Shown here piece by piece: positions 16,190 through 23,887 of a DNA stretch of 43,558 nt. A model generated the notes under the pieces. The model worked only from the letters and a program-made list of their open reading frames with translations, made no database searches and was not told the origin of the DNA. Origin of the DNA: GWF2-43-63 sp964559205. Lineage in GTDB: Bacteria; Bacteroidota; Bacteroidia; Bacteroidales; DTU049. The position numbers were made by a program, and so were the translations under genes. The stretch is taken from the NCBI GenBank assembly GCA_964559205.1, contig CAZLHV010000003.1, positions 1 through 43,558 on the forward strand. The letters run 5' to 3'. The number at the start of each line of letters is the position of its first letter. Within the stretch, counting starts at the first letter, position 1.

Positions 16190-18274
16190 ATGGGCCTTAT
16201 TTCCGCATATCCGGTCTGGTTCGTACTTTTGTGCGTAATTGCAGGACTGGCATATGCATGGGCTTTGTATTCCGGTTCAGGAGGCAAAAAGTTCAGGCGC
16301 TTGTACCGCATTTTACTTTCCACTGTCCGGTTTCTGGTGGTTTTCTTTCTGACTTTCTTTCTTCTTGAGCCTTTGCTTCGACTCAATCAGCGTGTATCTG
16401 ATTCTCCAGTGCTTGCCATAGTTTCCGATCATTCGGCATCGATGGTTGCTTCTTCGGATTCAGCTTTTGTAAAAAACAAAATGACTCCCTTGCTCAAAGA
16501 CTTTGCTGCTTCGCTTGGAGGTGATGTTGAAACAGTTTTTTACGAATTTGCCGATTCACTCAGACCGGCAAGCGATACTGCGGCATTCCTTGGCTCACTC
16601 ACCAATTACAGCCTTGTTTTTGAAGGATTGCGCAACAGATATGTCAACCGAAATCTTGTAGGAATTATTTTTGTGAGCGATGGCATTGTTAATTCAGGTG
16701 CTTCACCCCTTAGCGCAGCCAGCCAAATTTCTGTCCCATTGTTTACCTTGCCTGTTGGCGATACATCCACACGTCTCGATGCAGCTGTGAATTCACTTAC
16801 CGGAAACCGCGAGGTCGTTTTCAACAACTATTTCCCGATCGAGTTCAGCATCATTGCCGATCAGGCTGATGGCAAACCTGTGCAGGTTACGGTTACCCAC
16901 AACAACAAGGAACTATTGAAACAAACCATCGAAATACAGGGAAATCGTTTTGCTAGGCTCTTTAATGTGAAAGGAATGGCCGATCAGAAAGGGTTAAACA
17001 AGGTGGTTGTTTCAATCACTCCTATCGATGGAGAGCAAAATGTAGTGAACAACCAGCGTGTTTTCTATTTTAATGTAGCAGATGAACAAAAAAAAGTGCT
17101 GATCGTTTCATCAGCACCCCATCCCGATGTGAGTGCCATTCGGAAAACACTCGAAGGCAATCTTAATTATCAGGTCACAGAAGTCGTGGGTGAACAGAAT
17201 ACCCCGGCCTTAACCGATTACGATCTGTTGGTGTTGCATCAGATCCCTTCGTCCGGTGCACGCAGTAATCAGATTCCCGATATTGCCTCTAAATCACGAA
17301 TTCCGGTTTGGATTATCGGCGGTCAACAAACCCACTGGGCTTCATTAAACGCCATTAAGTCGGGTGTATCGGTTCGCCTTAGAGGGAATTCAGCCAGCGA
17401 TGTAACTGCTGTGGCCAACGAAAACTTTCCTCTTTTTTCTGTGTCCAGGCAGGAATCAGATTTTATCAAATCAATGCCGCCTCTTCAGGTTCCGTTTGCC
17501 GATATTTCTGTTTCTGCAGGTGTCGACATTTTACTTTACCAAAAAGTGGGATCTGTGGTGTCGTCACAGCCACTGATTTGTTTTTCTTCGGTAAATAATC
17601 AGCGTTGGGCCTTTATGATCGGCGAAGGTTTATGGCGTTGGCGCATGTACGATTATCGGACTAACCGCTCACACGACCGCTTCGACGCCTTTGTGTCACG
17701 AATGGCTCAGTTCCTTTCGCAAAACGCCGACAGAAGCCGTTTCAGGTTACTGTATGAGCCTACCCACACTGAACTTGAACCTGTTCGCTTTACTGCAGAA
17801 CTTTATAACGAGAATTTTGAACTGGTGAATTCGGAACCGGTAGATCTTGTGATGATGAATGAACTTGGCCATGAGTTGCGATTTGCCTTTATGCCTGATG
17901 GTTCCGGATATGCCCTTAATTGTGGCAGGCTTCAACCCGGTGAATATACATTTACTGCTCGTGTACGAAGCACCAAATATCCCTATTCACAATCAGGCAA
18001 GCTCACTGTCGATCGCTATAACCCTGAACTTGCAAACATGAAAGCCGATCATAACCTGCTCAGGCAGTTGTCGCTGCAAACAGGCGGATTGATGGTGCAT
18101 CGCGACAGCTTAGATCAGATCGCTCAGTTTCTTGATGAAAACAATCGCCTGCAATCCAAATATCATTACGAGGAGAACTATATCGATCTGCTCGAGTGGA
18201 AATGGCTTCTGCTCATCTTACTGGCACTGATGTCGCTTGAGTGGATCATCAGGAAGCGTGAGGGGTATTATTGA
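16190..18274 (+). CDS. Membrane protein with VWA-like domain
   Basis: The protein has 694 residues, with two N-terminal membrane helices (about 8-26 and 43-64) and one close to the C-terminus (about 668-686). Between them lies a VWA-like domain whose MIDAS-type motif DHSAS (Asp80, Ser82, Ser84) is present, with a later acidic residue in FVSDG. After the VWA comes a segment of beta-sandwich type, then a region (about 300-420) starting KKVLIVSSAPHPD that looks like a Rossmann-like glutamine-amidotransferase-type fold. Such proteins are common in Bacteroidota next to BatA-like genes; the function is not established. The fabG stop is six bases upstream. Confidence 0.82.
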   Translation: MGLISAYPVWFVLLCVIAGLAYAWALYSGSGGKKFRRLYRILLSTVRFLVVFFLTFFLLEPLLRLNQRVSDSPVLAIVSDHSASMVASSDSAFVKNKMTPLLKDFAASLGGDVETVFYEFADSLRPASDTAAFLGSLTNYSLVFEGLRNRYVNRNLVGIIFVSDGIVNSGASPLSAASQISVPLFTLPVGDTSTRLDAAVNSLTGNREVVFNNYFPIEFSIIADQADGKPVQVTVTHNNKELLKQTIEIQGNRFARLFNVKGMADQKGLNKVVVSITPIDGEQNVVNNQRVFYFNVADEQKKVLIVSSAPHPDVSAIRKTLEGNLNYQVTEVVGEQNTPALTDYDLLVLHQIPSSGARSNQIPDIASKSRIPVWIIGGQQTHWASLNAIKSGVSVRLRGNSASDVTAVANENFPLFSVSRQESDFIKSMPPLQVPFADISVSAGVDILLYQKVGSVVSSQPLICFSSVNNQRWAFMIGEGLWRWRMYDYRTNRSHDRFDAFVSRMAQFLSQNADRSRFRLLYEPTHTELEPVRFTAELYNENFELVNSEPVDLVMMNELGHELRFAFMPDGSGYALNCGRLQPGEYTFTARVRSTKYPYSQSGKLTVDRYNPELANMKADHNLLRQLSLQTGGLMVHRDSLDQIAQFLDENNRLQSKYHYEENYIDLLEWKWLLLILLALMSLEWIIRKREGYY

Positions 18275-18370
18275 GATACCCGAATGACTGTTTCTCTGGT
18301 TTTACGATCTTAAACAAATCAGCTCCCCTGATCAGAATCCGGATCATCCTTACCGATAAGCTATTTGAAA

Positions 18371-19372
18371 ATGAAAACGCACTCCATTATACCCGTTTTT
18401 CTTCCTGAGCTGGGTTGTCCCGGGCAGTGTGTTTTCTGCAATCAAAAGCATGTCAGCGGTAGAGAATTCGTGCCTCATGTCAGTGAAATACCAGCTGCAA
18501 TTCATCATCGATTGGAAAGCATGCGCCGACAAAACCGCTTCATTGAAATTGCTTTTTTCGGCGGATCATTTACTCTATTACCTATTGAGCTTCAGAGGCA
18601 GTATCTTATTTCGGTGCAGCCCTTTCTCGAATCTGGCGAGGTAAAACAAATCAGAATCAGTACACGCCCTGATGGTATTGATGACCGGGTATTGACCATG
18701 CTGAAGAAGTATGGGGTTAGAACCATCGAATTGGGAGTGCAGTCGTTTGATGATGATGTGCTTGGATTATCTGGCAGGGGATATAGTTCGTCGGTAATTT
18801 GGGAGGCTGCTGGGCTCATCAGGAAGCATGATTTCGCTTTGGGAATGCAAATGATGATTGGATTACCCGGAAGCAATCGACAGAAGGATATCGGCACAGC
18901 ACATAATGTCATTCGTTCAGGGGCAAGCGGGGCACGTATTTACCCAACGCTGGTGCTTAGAGATACCGTACTCGAGAAACAGTATTTGCAGGGCCTGTAC
19001 ACCCCGCTTGGTCTTGAGGAAGCAATTGAAACCGGTGCTGATGTGCTGGAAATGTTTAATCAGGCAGGCATCATCACTTATAAAGTAGGGTTGCACCCGG
19101 GCGAATTTTTACATAACGGTAGTTTTCTGGCCGGGCCTTGGGTGCCGTCTTTTCGGCAGCACGTGCAGGCACGAATCTGGAGGAGAAAAATTCTGGAACT
19201 TGTTTCGAAAAAAAATCCACCAAAGGTTCTGATTGTTCACCCTTCTGATCTCAATTCGTTTTTAGGCCCTCAAAAATGTAATGATCAGTTTTTCAGGTCA
19301 GAAGGCATTAATTTTATCATTCAGACCAGTATTGAAGTTAATAAAGGGAGTTACAATGCAATTTATTCTTGA
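18371..19372 (+). CDS. Radical SAM protein (Elp3-type fold)
   Basis: The ATG at 18371 gives 333 residues; a TTG six bases earlier is possible but unnecessary. The 4Fe-4S motif is C-x3-C-x2-C (CPGQCVFC, about residues 17-24), with AFFGGSFT and QSFDDDVL that occur in Elp3/HemN-like radical SAM enzymes. The C-terminal part has a motif LHPGEFLHNGSFLAGPW. The reaction is not known; it resembles an uncharacterised bacterial branch. The next gene overlaps its 3' end by 17 bases, a strong sign that the two work together. Confidence 0.88.
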   Translation: MKTHSIIPVFLPELGCPGQCVFCNQKHVSGREFVPHVSEIPAAIHHRLESMRRQNRFIEIAFFGGSFTLLPIELQRQYLISVQPFLESGEVKQIRISTRPDGIDDRVLTMLKKYGVRTIELGVQSFDDDVLGLSGRGYSSSVIWEAAGLIRKHDFALGMQMMIGLPGSNRQKDIGTAHNVIRSGASGARIYPTLVLRDTVLEKQYLQGLYTPLGLEEAIETGADVLEMFNQAGIITYKVGLHPGEFLHNGSFLAGPWVPSFRQHVQARIWRRKILELVSKKNPPKVLIVHPSDLNSFLGPQKCNDQFFRSEGINFIIQTSIEVNKGSYNAIYS

Positions 19373-20030
19373 CCACCGGGCTGAATCTTTGTTTCAAGCT
19401 TTGAGGCAATTTGGCCAGATTTCTTTGTTTCATGCTGAAGGAATGGTATACCCTGCGATAAACGGACATCCCGATGTTTTTATCACCCGGATTGATGACC
19501 TGTGGATGATCGCCCCAAATACGCCAAAAGACATTGTTGAGCTTTTCGAGAACAACGGTATAGTTTTCATGAAAGGTGAAAAAGCTGTGGGGTTCAGGTA
19601 TCCTGATACTGCCCGTTATAATGTGTATACTGACAGGGATGTTGCCATTGTTAGCAGGCATTGCGACAATGCTTTGCTTCAATTGGTTCAAACGAAAAAC
19701 GTACTAGTGGTGAATCAGGGATACATTGCCTGTAACACTTTCCGGATTGGCGATGTTTTTCTTACTTCAGATGCAGGAATCGAGAAAGAGCTTATTGCCG
19801 GTGGCTATACTGCGGCCTTTGTGAAACCTGATCGGATAATCCTTCCTGGAACTTCAAACGGATTCATTGGTGGAACACTGGGAAAGACAAATCAAATGGT
19901 TTTTTTCAGTGGATCTGAAAATTGTTCCTATGCATCATTGCTTTCCGAATTGTGCATTTTGGCAGGAAGTGAGCTGGTTTTTCTGGGCAAAGGAGAACCG
20001 GTGGATGTTGGTGGGATCATTGTTCTGTAA
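19356..20030 (+). CDS. Uncharacterised protein coupled to the radical SAM gene (DUF6873-like)
   Basis: The ATG at 19356 (MQFILDHRAE) gives 224 residues and overlaps the radical SAM gene by 17 bases. Conserved-looking parts are VNQGYIACNTF, TSDAGIEKELIAGG and GFIGGTLGKTNQMVFFSG, the last resembling proteins I recall as DUF6873; that name is tentative. There is no signal peptide or membrane helix. The overlap suggests a shared pathway with the radical SAM protein. Confidence 0.75.
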   Translation: MQFILDHRAESLFQALRQFGQISLFHAEGMVYPAINGHPDVFITRIDDLWMIAPNTPKDIVELFENNGIVFMKGEKAVGFRYPDTARYNVYTDRDVAIVSRHCDNALLQLVQTKNVLVVNQGYIACNTFRIGDVFLTSDAGIEKELIAGGYTAAFVKPDRIILPGTSNGFIGGTLGKTNQMVFFSGSENCSYASLLSELCILAGSELVFLGKGEPVDVGGIIVL

Positions 20031-20039
20031 TCGATAACT

Positions 20040-20061
20040 CCTTCAATGAGAAATTGAATGG
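20040..20061. terminator. Possible bidirectional hairpin between convergent genes
   Basis: CCTTCAAT at 20040-20047, loop GAGAA, and ATTGAATGG at 20053-20061 form an eight-pair stem with one bulged base. It lies between the stop codons of two convergent genes. There is no strong T-tract, so termination is only suggested. Confidence 0.35.
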
Positions 20062-20075
20062 ATGAATCGACCAGC

Positions 20076-20693
20076 CTAAGGCAGCGATACAGTCAGCTTT
20101 GCCAATTCACCCATCTCTGTCAGATTTGTACCCTGTCGACGATTGATTTGATCGCTTACCGAGGTCACTGGTGGAACAAATACCATCCGAACATTGTTTT
20201 CGGCAATACTTGCTTGTTCGTCGCCGGAAGTGTGTAAATAACTTCCTGAATGAATGTAAACCGGCACCTGCTTAATGATTGTATCGGTGATGGCAGATGT
20301 GATAGGAATGATGCGTTGTGGTACCACAGTGGCCATCTGGGCCTGTTTGGTTGAGGGTGGAATGCGAAGCCAAAGCGATAGAATCATCGCAGCAGCAATG
20401 CCCGAAGGCCACCAGATAGAAACATGACGTTTATAGAATGGACTTTTCGAGGTGCTTGTCGAACTCTGATAACGCTTCCACACTTCATCAGCACCTGCTA
20501 TTGGTGGAACTGTCGCGTTACTTTCATGAAACATGCCTTGGGCATCTCTGTGAATCTGTTGCATGCGCTGATAGCTTTCATGGTCAGATACATATTCCAA
20601 TGCCAACTGCAACTCTTCATTGCTGAGATCTTCATACTTCTTCTCAGAAAGCAGATTTTCAAAGATTTCGTATGTGCTTGTGTTCTCGTTCAT
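20076..20693 (-). CDS. Probable anti-sigma factor (single-pass membrane protein)
   Basis: The start at 20693 gives a 4-base ATGA overlap with the sigma factor stop, typical of translational coupling; an ATG two codons earlier is also possible. The protein has about 205 residues. The N-terminal 90 residues are helical and acidic, suitable for binding a sigma factor, and one membrane helix follows at about 93-111. The outer part (about 115-205) has no recognised domain. No ZAS zinc motif is seen. The role rests on gene order and topology. Confidence 0.72.
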   Translation of the reverse strand: MNENTSTYEIFENLLSEKKYEDLSNEELQLALEYVSDHESYQRMQQIHRDAQGMFHESNATVPPIAGADEVWKRYQSSTSTSKSPFYKRHVSIWWPSGIAAAMILSLWLRIPPSTKQAQMATVVPQRIIPITSAITDTIIKQVPVYIHSGSYLHTSGDEQASIAENNVRMVFVPPVTSVSDQINRRQGTNLTEMGELAKLTVSLP

Positions 20694-21274
20694 AACCATT
20701 CGCTGATTTTTTCGGGTTTAACCTGTTCTGATATTTTTTTCATGGCATAAAACAACCTCGATTTTACAGTGCCTTCAGCACAGCAACTCGCTCGCGCAAT
20801 TTCCGGAATGCTTAACCCGGCTGCATGTCGTAAAACAAAAATGGATTTTACTTCCGGATCGAGTTTTTCAAGAATCTGATTAACAAAACGACTTGACTGA
20901 CTCAGGTCTATTTGTTTTTCAACCGTTGGCTGTTCCCAGGGCTCGGCAGCAGAGTGTGCATTTCGAAAGCGCTGTGCCATATCGCTTTTGCGAAGATCAT
21001 TTTTAAAAAGATTGTATGCAATGGCATAAAGCCAGGGAGCAAATTCACTGTGGCCATCGAATGAACCTGCCGATTCAAGCACTCTGAGAAAAACATCTTG
21101 TGTGCGGTCGTCGGCTTGCTCATGATCGAAACGATACATGCGGAGAAAAAAGTACCTGATGCGCCCGGCCCATCGACGATAGAGTTCTTCAAAAGCATCC
21201 TGACCGGAATGCTTCAGCATACTCATAAGTTGCTGATCGCTTATTCCGGTCAGGTCGCTGCGGTTTTTCTTCAT
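20690..21274 (-). CDS. ECF-type RNA polymerase sigma factor
   Basis: The protein has 194 residues. Region 2 (about 25-98) carries DRTQDVFLRVL and FAPWLYAIAYNLFKNDLRK; region 4 (about 133-183) carries LRHAAGLSIPEIARASCCAEGTVKSRLFYA, the -35-binding helix-turn-helix. There is no region 1.1 or 3, as expected for an ECF factor. It lies three bases after an exported protein gene and overlaps the likely anti-sigma gene by four bases. The input signal may come from the exported protein or the envelope. Confidence 0.92.
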   Translation of the reverse strand: MKKNRSDLTGISDQQLMSMLKHSGQDAFEELYRRWAGRIRYFFLRMYRFDHEQADDRTQDVFLRVLESAGSFDGHSEFAPWLYAIAYNLFKNDLRKSDMAQRFRNAHSAAEPWEQPTVEKQIDLSQSSRFVNQILEKLDPEVKSIFVLRHAAGLSIPEIARASCCAEGTVKSRLFYAMKKISEQVKPEKISEWL

Positions 21275-21277
21275 GAA

Positions 21278-22441
21278 TCAGTGATTTTCCCTGAGATACT
21301 GATCAATGTAGATTTTATACTCTTCGTTTCCGGCCCGTTTGGTAATCAGGCGGAGTAAATCCCCCAAACGTTCGGCCTGGCCCGACTCACCACTGAGCCG
21401 ATAATGGTCGTACAGCTGAAGAAACGCCTGAATATAGTTAAGCCCTGAATAATCCACTATTTTTTGCGAGACATCATTCCCAATTGGCATCCTGATGTAG
21501 TCGAGAAGCATGATTTGTTCGTAACTGCGACGCATCACAGCCATGTTGTCGTAACGTACTGGGCTGTATTTGCTCACCAGGCCTTCCTGATAAAGACTGT
21601 CCGAAAGTGTGGCGTAGTGATCCTGAGGAACTGAATTACAAATGTAAACCGGCCTGCTGCTGTTGCGGCAAATGTGATCGACAATCAATGCATTGAAATT
21701 TCGCCAGTTTGAAGTGTCCTGTTTAATATTAAAGGGTTTGATGCCGCATTCCTGAAAAACCCGGTTACGATACTCCTCAATCATGATCAGGCTGGTATTG
21801 ATGACCCTTACATCTTTTCGCACACCGTATGCGGCTTGCAATGTCCATTTGGGATAAGTGTCGTTGTCACCTCCGGTTAATACAATAGCGTTGCTGTCGA
21901 GTGGCATCAATGCATTGTAATTCCATGCCAGCAGCCCTGGTGACGAAGGGGCAATGACCTGCTGATGCTTGAGCACTTTTTCATTTTCGGCATATTTTCC
22001 GTTGATCTCATAATAAACGATAAGATCTGGGTAAATCTCTCGCCGGTTAGAATCAATCTCGTATGCCTTTAGCAAATATTTACTGTTGGCCGGATTGATG
22101 CCTTCGTTGTAATACATCAGATAATTATATTCATATGTTTCCGGAATATACTTTGCCATTTCATCAAGAATGGACTTAAAAACCTTATAGTCCTCTTCAT
22201 CAAGAGCATATTGAGGTTCACCACACATCACATGTTCATAGCGCGTTGCAAGATAATAATACATCCATGCACTTGCATTCTTCTTGTTTTTTTTGGTTTC
22301 CTTTTGCCAGAGCGCAGCCTGAGTAGCATACCAGCTGCAATCGTGCTGCTCAACAACAAATGATACAATTTTCTGTGGGGTTTGTGCAGTCAGGTTCATG
22401 CTGAATGCGAAAGCCAAAGCTAAAATGATTAGTTTCTTCAT
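21278..22441 (-). CDS. Exported protein resembling the DUF2723 C-terminal region
   Basis: The ATG at 22441 (MKKLIILALAFAFSMNLTAQ) starts a good signal peptide and gives 387 residues; the ATG at 22465 precedes it by eight codons. The segment GGDNDTYPKWTLQ with VRKDVRVINTSL (about 195-230) resembles the exported C-terminal part of DUF2723/TMEM260-like Bacteroidota proteins. The rest is helical, with TPR-like spacing. There is no membrane helix after the signal. It is the first gene of a three-gene operon with the sigma and anti-sigma factors, so it may be part of the sensing circuit. Confidence 0.78.
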   Translation of the reverse strand: MKKLIILALAFAFSMNLTAQTPQKIVSFVVEQHDCSWYATQAALWQKETKKNKKNASAWMYYYLATRYEHVMCGEPQYALDEEDYKVFKSILDEMAKYIPETYEYNYLMYYNEGINPANSKYLLKAYEIDSNRREIYPDLIVYYEINGKYAENEKVLKHQQVIAPSSPGLLAWNYNALMPLDSNAIVLTGGDNDTYPKWTLQAAYGVRKDVRVINTSLIMIEEYRNRVFQECGIKPFNIKQDTSNWRNFNALIVDHICRNSSRPVYICNSVPQDHYATLSDSLYQEGLVSKYSPVRYDNMAVMRRSYEQIMLLDYIRMPIGNDVSQKIVDYSGLNYIQAFLQLYDHYRLSGESGQAERLGDLLRLITKRAGNEEYKIYIDQYLRENH

Positions 22442-22484
22442 TGGTTCGTTTTTTAGATCATACACATTTGCCTGACAAATCGTT

Positions 22485-22492
22485 CAAATGTA
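22485..22492 (-). promoter_or_regulatory. -7 promoter box of the sigma/anti-sigma operon
   Basis: The minus strand reads TACATTTG, 43 bases before the start at 22441. No TTTG is found at the normal distance upstream; the nearest is 13 bases away. A palindrome CATGATCATG at 22511-22520 lies near the expected -33 region. Confidence 0.4.
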
Positions 22493-22629
22493 CGGCGTTT
22501 TTTTTCAAATCATGATCATGAAGTTAGATCATAAACGCCCAAAAATACAATCCGGCTCGTTGTTTCAATACCAAATGCAAAAAGCAAGCATTGTAATTTC
22601 TTAGTGCATTTTGTTTCACCACCAAATCT

Positions 22630-22637
22630 TATCTTTG
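22630..22637 (+). promoter_or_regulatory. -7 promoter box of the rpe gene
   Basis: TATCTTTG ends 15 bases before the start at 22653, which supports that ATG over the upstream TTG at 22611. TTTG at 22610-22613 is 16 bases upstream. Confidence 0.5.
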
Positions 22638-22652
22638 CAAAAACTATTCATT

Positions 22653-23312
22653 ATGTCTGTTTTAATTGCCCCTTCAATTTTGTCAGCCAATTTTATGCAA
22701 CTTGGAAAAGAAATCGAGATGCTGAACAAAAGCGAAGCTGACTGGATTCATGTGGATGTAATGGATGGCGTTTTTGTGCCGAATATTTCCTTCGGCTTTC
22801 CAATCATTGAGCAAGTGGCAGCAATGGCCACCAAACCTCTCGACGTGCATTTGATGATTTCGCAACCCGATCGCTATATTGAACGATTTGTCGATGCCGG
22901 GGCCACATATCTAAGTTTTCATTACGAAGGTGCATTACATCTTCACCGAACAGTCCAACAAGTCAAAAACAAAGGTGCCAAATGTGGTGTGGTTCTGAAT
23001 CCGCATACCGGTGCCGGAGTGCTGCTTGATATCATGTCCGATCTCGACTTCGTGTTGCTGATGTCGGTCAATCCAGGCTTTGGAGGACAATCATTTATTG
23101 AAAATTCATTGCGAAAAATCGAAGCAGTGCGTAAACTACGCGATGCGCTCAATCCCAATTGTCTGATTGAAGTGGACGGTGGCATTCATCTGAAAAATGC
23201 GGCCTCGGTTATCAATGCTGGTGCCGATGTTCTGGTAGCCGGAAACGCTGTATTTAAAGCAGATGATCCTGAAAAAGCCATCCGTGAACTCAAAAGTGCA
23301 GCTAACTCCTAG
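22653..23312 (+). CDS. rpe: Ribulose-phosphate 3-epimerase
   Basis: The protein has 219 residues, standard for the family. It shows APSILSANF, the metal-binding HVDVMDGVFVPNISFG, DVHLMI, MSVNPGFGGQSFI and VDGGI, in the correct order for a TIM barrel. The enzyme interconverts ribulose-5-phosphate and xylulose-5-phosphate in the pentose phosphate pathway. The start at 22653 is preferred because a promoter box lies between it and the upstream TTG. Its TAG stop overlaps the stop of the opposite gene in the palindrome CTAG. Confidence 0.96.
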   Translation: MSVLIAPSILSANFMQLGKEIEMLNKSEADWIHVDVMDGVFVPNISFGFPIIEQVAAMATKPLDVHLMISQPDRYIERFVDAGATYLSFHYEGALHLHRTVQQVKNKGAKCGVVLNPHTGAGVLLDIMSDLDFVLLMSVNPGFGGQSFIENSLRKIEAVRKLRDALNPNCLIEVDGGIHLKNAASVINAGADVLVAGNAVFKADDPEKAIRELKSAANS

Positions 23313-23680
23313 TAGGATCCGGTTGAAAGCATGACCAAAGTACAGGCATCAAGACATTCGATGCCAGCTTCCTCAGCTTTTTTCCACAATGTGTCGTTTT
23401 CCGTTCCCGGATTGAAAATAATTCTCCGGGGATGTAAGCCAAGAATATAATCTTCCCACTCCTTTTGTCGCTCGGGCCCCAGATATAAGCTTACCGTATC
23501 AATGTTGCCGGGTTCCACTTTTTCAGTAATGATTTCGTGTGTCCCGATCGTCCCTTTTTTGATGCCCATGGGAAACACCGTGTGCCCATAATCCGAAAGC
23601 TTCAGAGTCGCAAGATATGAATATCTGCTGGGGTTAGGACTCGCCCCAATGATCAGCGTGGGTTTGTCGGGCGCTTTCAT
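23309..23680 (-). CDS. CoA-binding domain protein (YccU-like)
   Basis: The ATG at 23680 (MKAPDKPTLIIGAS) is preferred, giving 123 residues; a start 13 codons earlier at 23719 is possible. The family motif GASPNPSRYSY follows directly. A Rossmann-like fold with IIFNPGTENDTLW and a final CTLVMLSTGSY fits the family. These proteins bind CoA or derivatives; the physiological role is not known. The gene converges with rpe and overlaps it by four bases. Confidence 0.88.
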   Translation of the reverse strand: MKAPDKPTLIIGASPNPSRYSYLATLKLSDYGHTVFPMGIKKGTIGTHEIITEKVEPGNIDTVSLYLGPERQKEWEDYILGLHPRRIIFNPGTENDTLWKKAEEAGIECLDACTLVMLSTGSY

Positions 23681-23887
23681 ACGTTGTGGTGTTGATAAAA
23701 CAGGAAGGAATTCTAACATATGATAACAAAGATTTTAGAAAGTTAAATGCAATTTTCGGACAAAACGACATTTTTATTAAATATTTTCTGCCAATATGAC
23801 CATTTTAGAAACACTTCAATCGCTTTTCCTGACTGTATTTTCAGTGGTCAGATAATTGATAAAGCGACCACGCAAAAAATTATTACG

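Noticed and set aside
23747..23887. 47-codon N-terminal extension of ClpB
   Set aside because: The ClpB family begins at the MNLESFT-type sequence; the extension shows no Clp N-domain match.
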